Assembly: GCA_021401465.1 (NCBI GenBank)
Contig: JADDMT010000276.1
Coordinates: 1 to 18,739, forward strand
Direction: 5' to 3'
DNA from: Teratosphaeria epicoccoides
Lineage: Eukaryota; Ascomycota; Dothideomycetes; Mycosphaerellales; Teratosphaeriaceae
DNA length: 18,739 nucleotides
Shown one piece after another: positions 18,309-18,739 of the stretch (position 1 is its first letter; every line of letters starts with the position of its first letter). Under the pieces are notes generated by a model. The model was not told the origin of the DNA, did no database searches, and saw only the letters and a list, made by a program, of their open reading frames with translations. A program made the position numbers and the translations under genes.

Positions 18309-18321
18309 CTATCCCCCTCTT
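18309..18321 (-). other. Polypurine tract of element D
   Basis: The minus strand reads AAGAGGGGGATAG directly before the LTR start TGTCATGAG. It fits a plus-strand primer and shows that the body of this D element lies to the right, beyond the window. Confidence 0.65.
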
Positions 18322-18384
18322 AGTCTAGCTCGTCCCTGAGCTACCTCATTAGTGCGGGGTTTCTCTGGTTCCTTCTTTCAAGCT

Positions 18385-18739
18385 ATGATGTCTTCTCTTT
18401 CTACATCACTGCCTTGTGTCATTCTAGACACTGACGCCCCTTCAACGCAGAAACGCAAACGCTACGCGAATCGAATCTATCGTCAGGGCCAGGACAGCAT
18501 GAAGTCCTATACTCGGTGTCAAGAGCTAAAGCTCGTCTGTCGGGTACACATTTCCTTGGGGAAATGTTCGCAATGTTACTTCAGTAACTGTCGGAGTTGC
18601 GACGCGAAGGTAACAGAGGTCGAATGGAAGAAGTTAGGCGATCGGCGGAAAAGACTAATTGCCGATCTCGATCGTGCGAAGGTAGTCCTAGCCGAAGCTT
18701 CGCAGAAGATGCTAGAGGCGCATGCGAAGGAGATGCGTC
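18385..18739 (+). CDS. Intact antisense cysteine-rich accessory protein of element D (partial, window edge)
   Basis: An open frame starts at ATGATG (18385) and runs 118 codons to the window edge with no stop and with normal CAG, CAA and TGG codons, so it has escaped RIP. It lies 63 bases inside the polypurine tract of the D element, on the opposite strand to that element. After a basic stretch (QKRKRYANR) there is a cysteine block: C45-x6-C52-R-V, then CSQCYFSNCRSC (C61 to C72), then DAKVTEVEWKKL and a strongly helical, charged C-terminus that may form a coiled coil. Six cysteines suggest a zinc-binding module, superficially like Zn2Cys6 DNA-binding domains but with different spacing. The same pattern occurs in the broken genes at 7865-8755 and, in part, 5239-6660. 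I know similar unnamed fungal hypothetical proteins only in general terms; no function is assigned. Confidence 0.75.
   Translation, partial: MMSSLSTSLPCVILDTDAPSTQKRKRYANRIYRQGQDSMKSYTRCQELKLVCRVHISLGKCSQCYFSNCRSCDAKVTEVEWKKLGDRRKRLIADLDRAKVVLAEASQKMLEAHAKEMR

Overview
This window is fungal nuclear DNA, most likely from a filamentous ascomycete (Pezizomycotina, perhaps Dothideomycetes; the class is a guess). Three host genes with ordinary base composition and a short spliceosomal intron lie inside nested LTR retrotransposons. Those elements carry the signature of repeat-induced point mutation (RIP): C-to-T and G-to-A changes in CpA/TpG context. Glutamine codons have become TAG/TAA and tryptophan codons TAG, while reading frames stay free of indels for thousands of bases.

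Layout. 1-1889: 5' part of a Ty3/gypsy element on the minus strand (copy A: LTR, primer-binding site, gag, protease), running off the left edge. 1890-7819: copy B on the plus strand, same LTR family, with pol (RT, RNase H, integrase, chromodomain), an unusual antisense cysteine-rich reading frame with an apparent intron, a polypurine tract and the 3' LTR. 7820-8961: the 3' end of a second element type (E), again with an antisense cysteine-rich frame next to its terminal repeat. 8962-15170: gene island with an RSC1/RSC2-type chromatin remodeller subunit, proteasomal ATPase Rpt3, and translation initiation factor eIF2 beta on the opposite strand. 15171-15355: inverted copy of the E terminal repeat. 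15356-15621: partial LTR of a third family (D). 15622-17905: copy C, the plus-strand counterpart of A. 17906-18739: a D element on the minus strand entering from the right (3' LTR, polypurine tract, intact cysteine-rich frame on the plus strand).

The island genes are conserved housekeeping functions (acetyl-histone reading and remodelling, proteasome unfolding, initiator tRNA delivery) and look intact although LTRs sit about 140-150 bp upstream of two of the start codons. The most interesting signal is architectural. Three different elements (B, E, D) each carry, next to the 3' terminal repeat and in antisense orientation, a frame for a protein with the same CxxCxxxxCxxC cysteine pattern. In D this frame is undamaged. 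It looks like an antisense accessory gene shared by several retrotransposon families; I do not recognise it as a described system.
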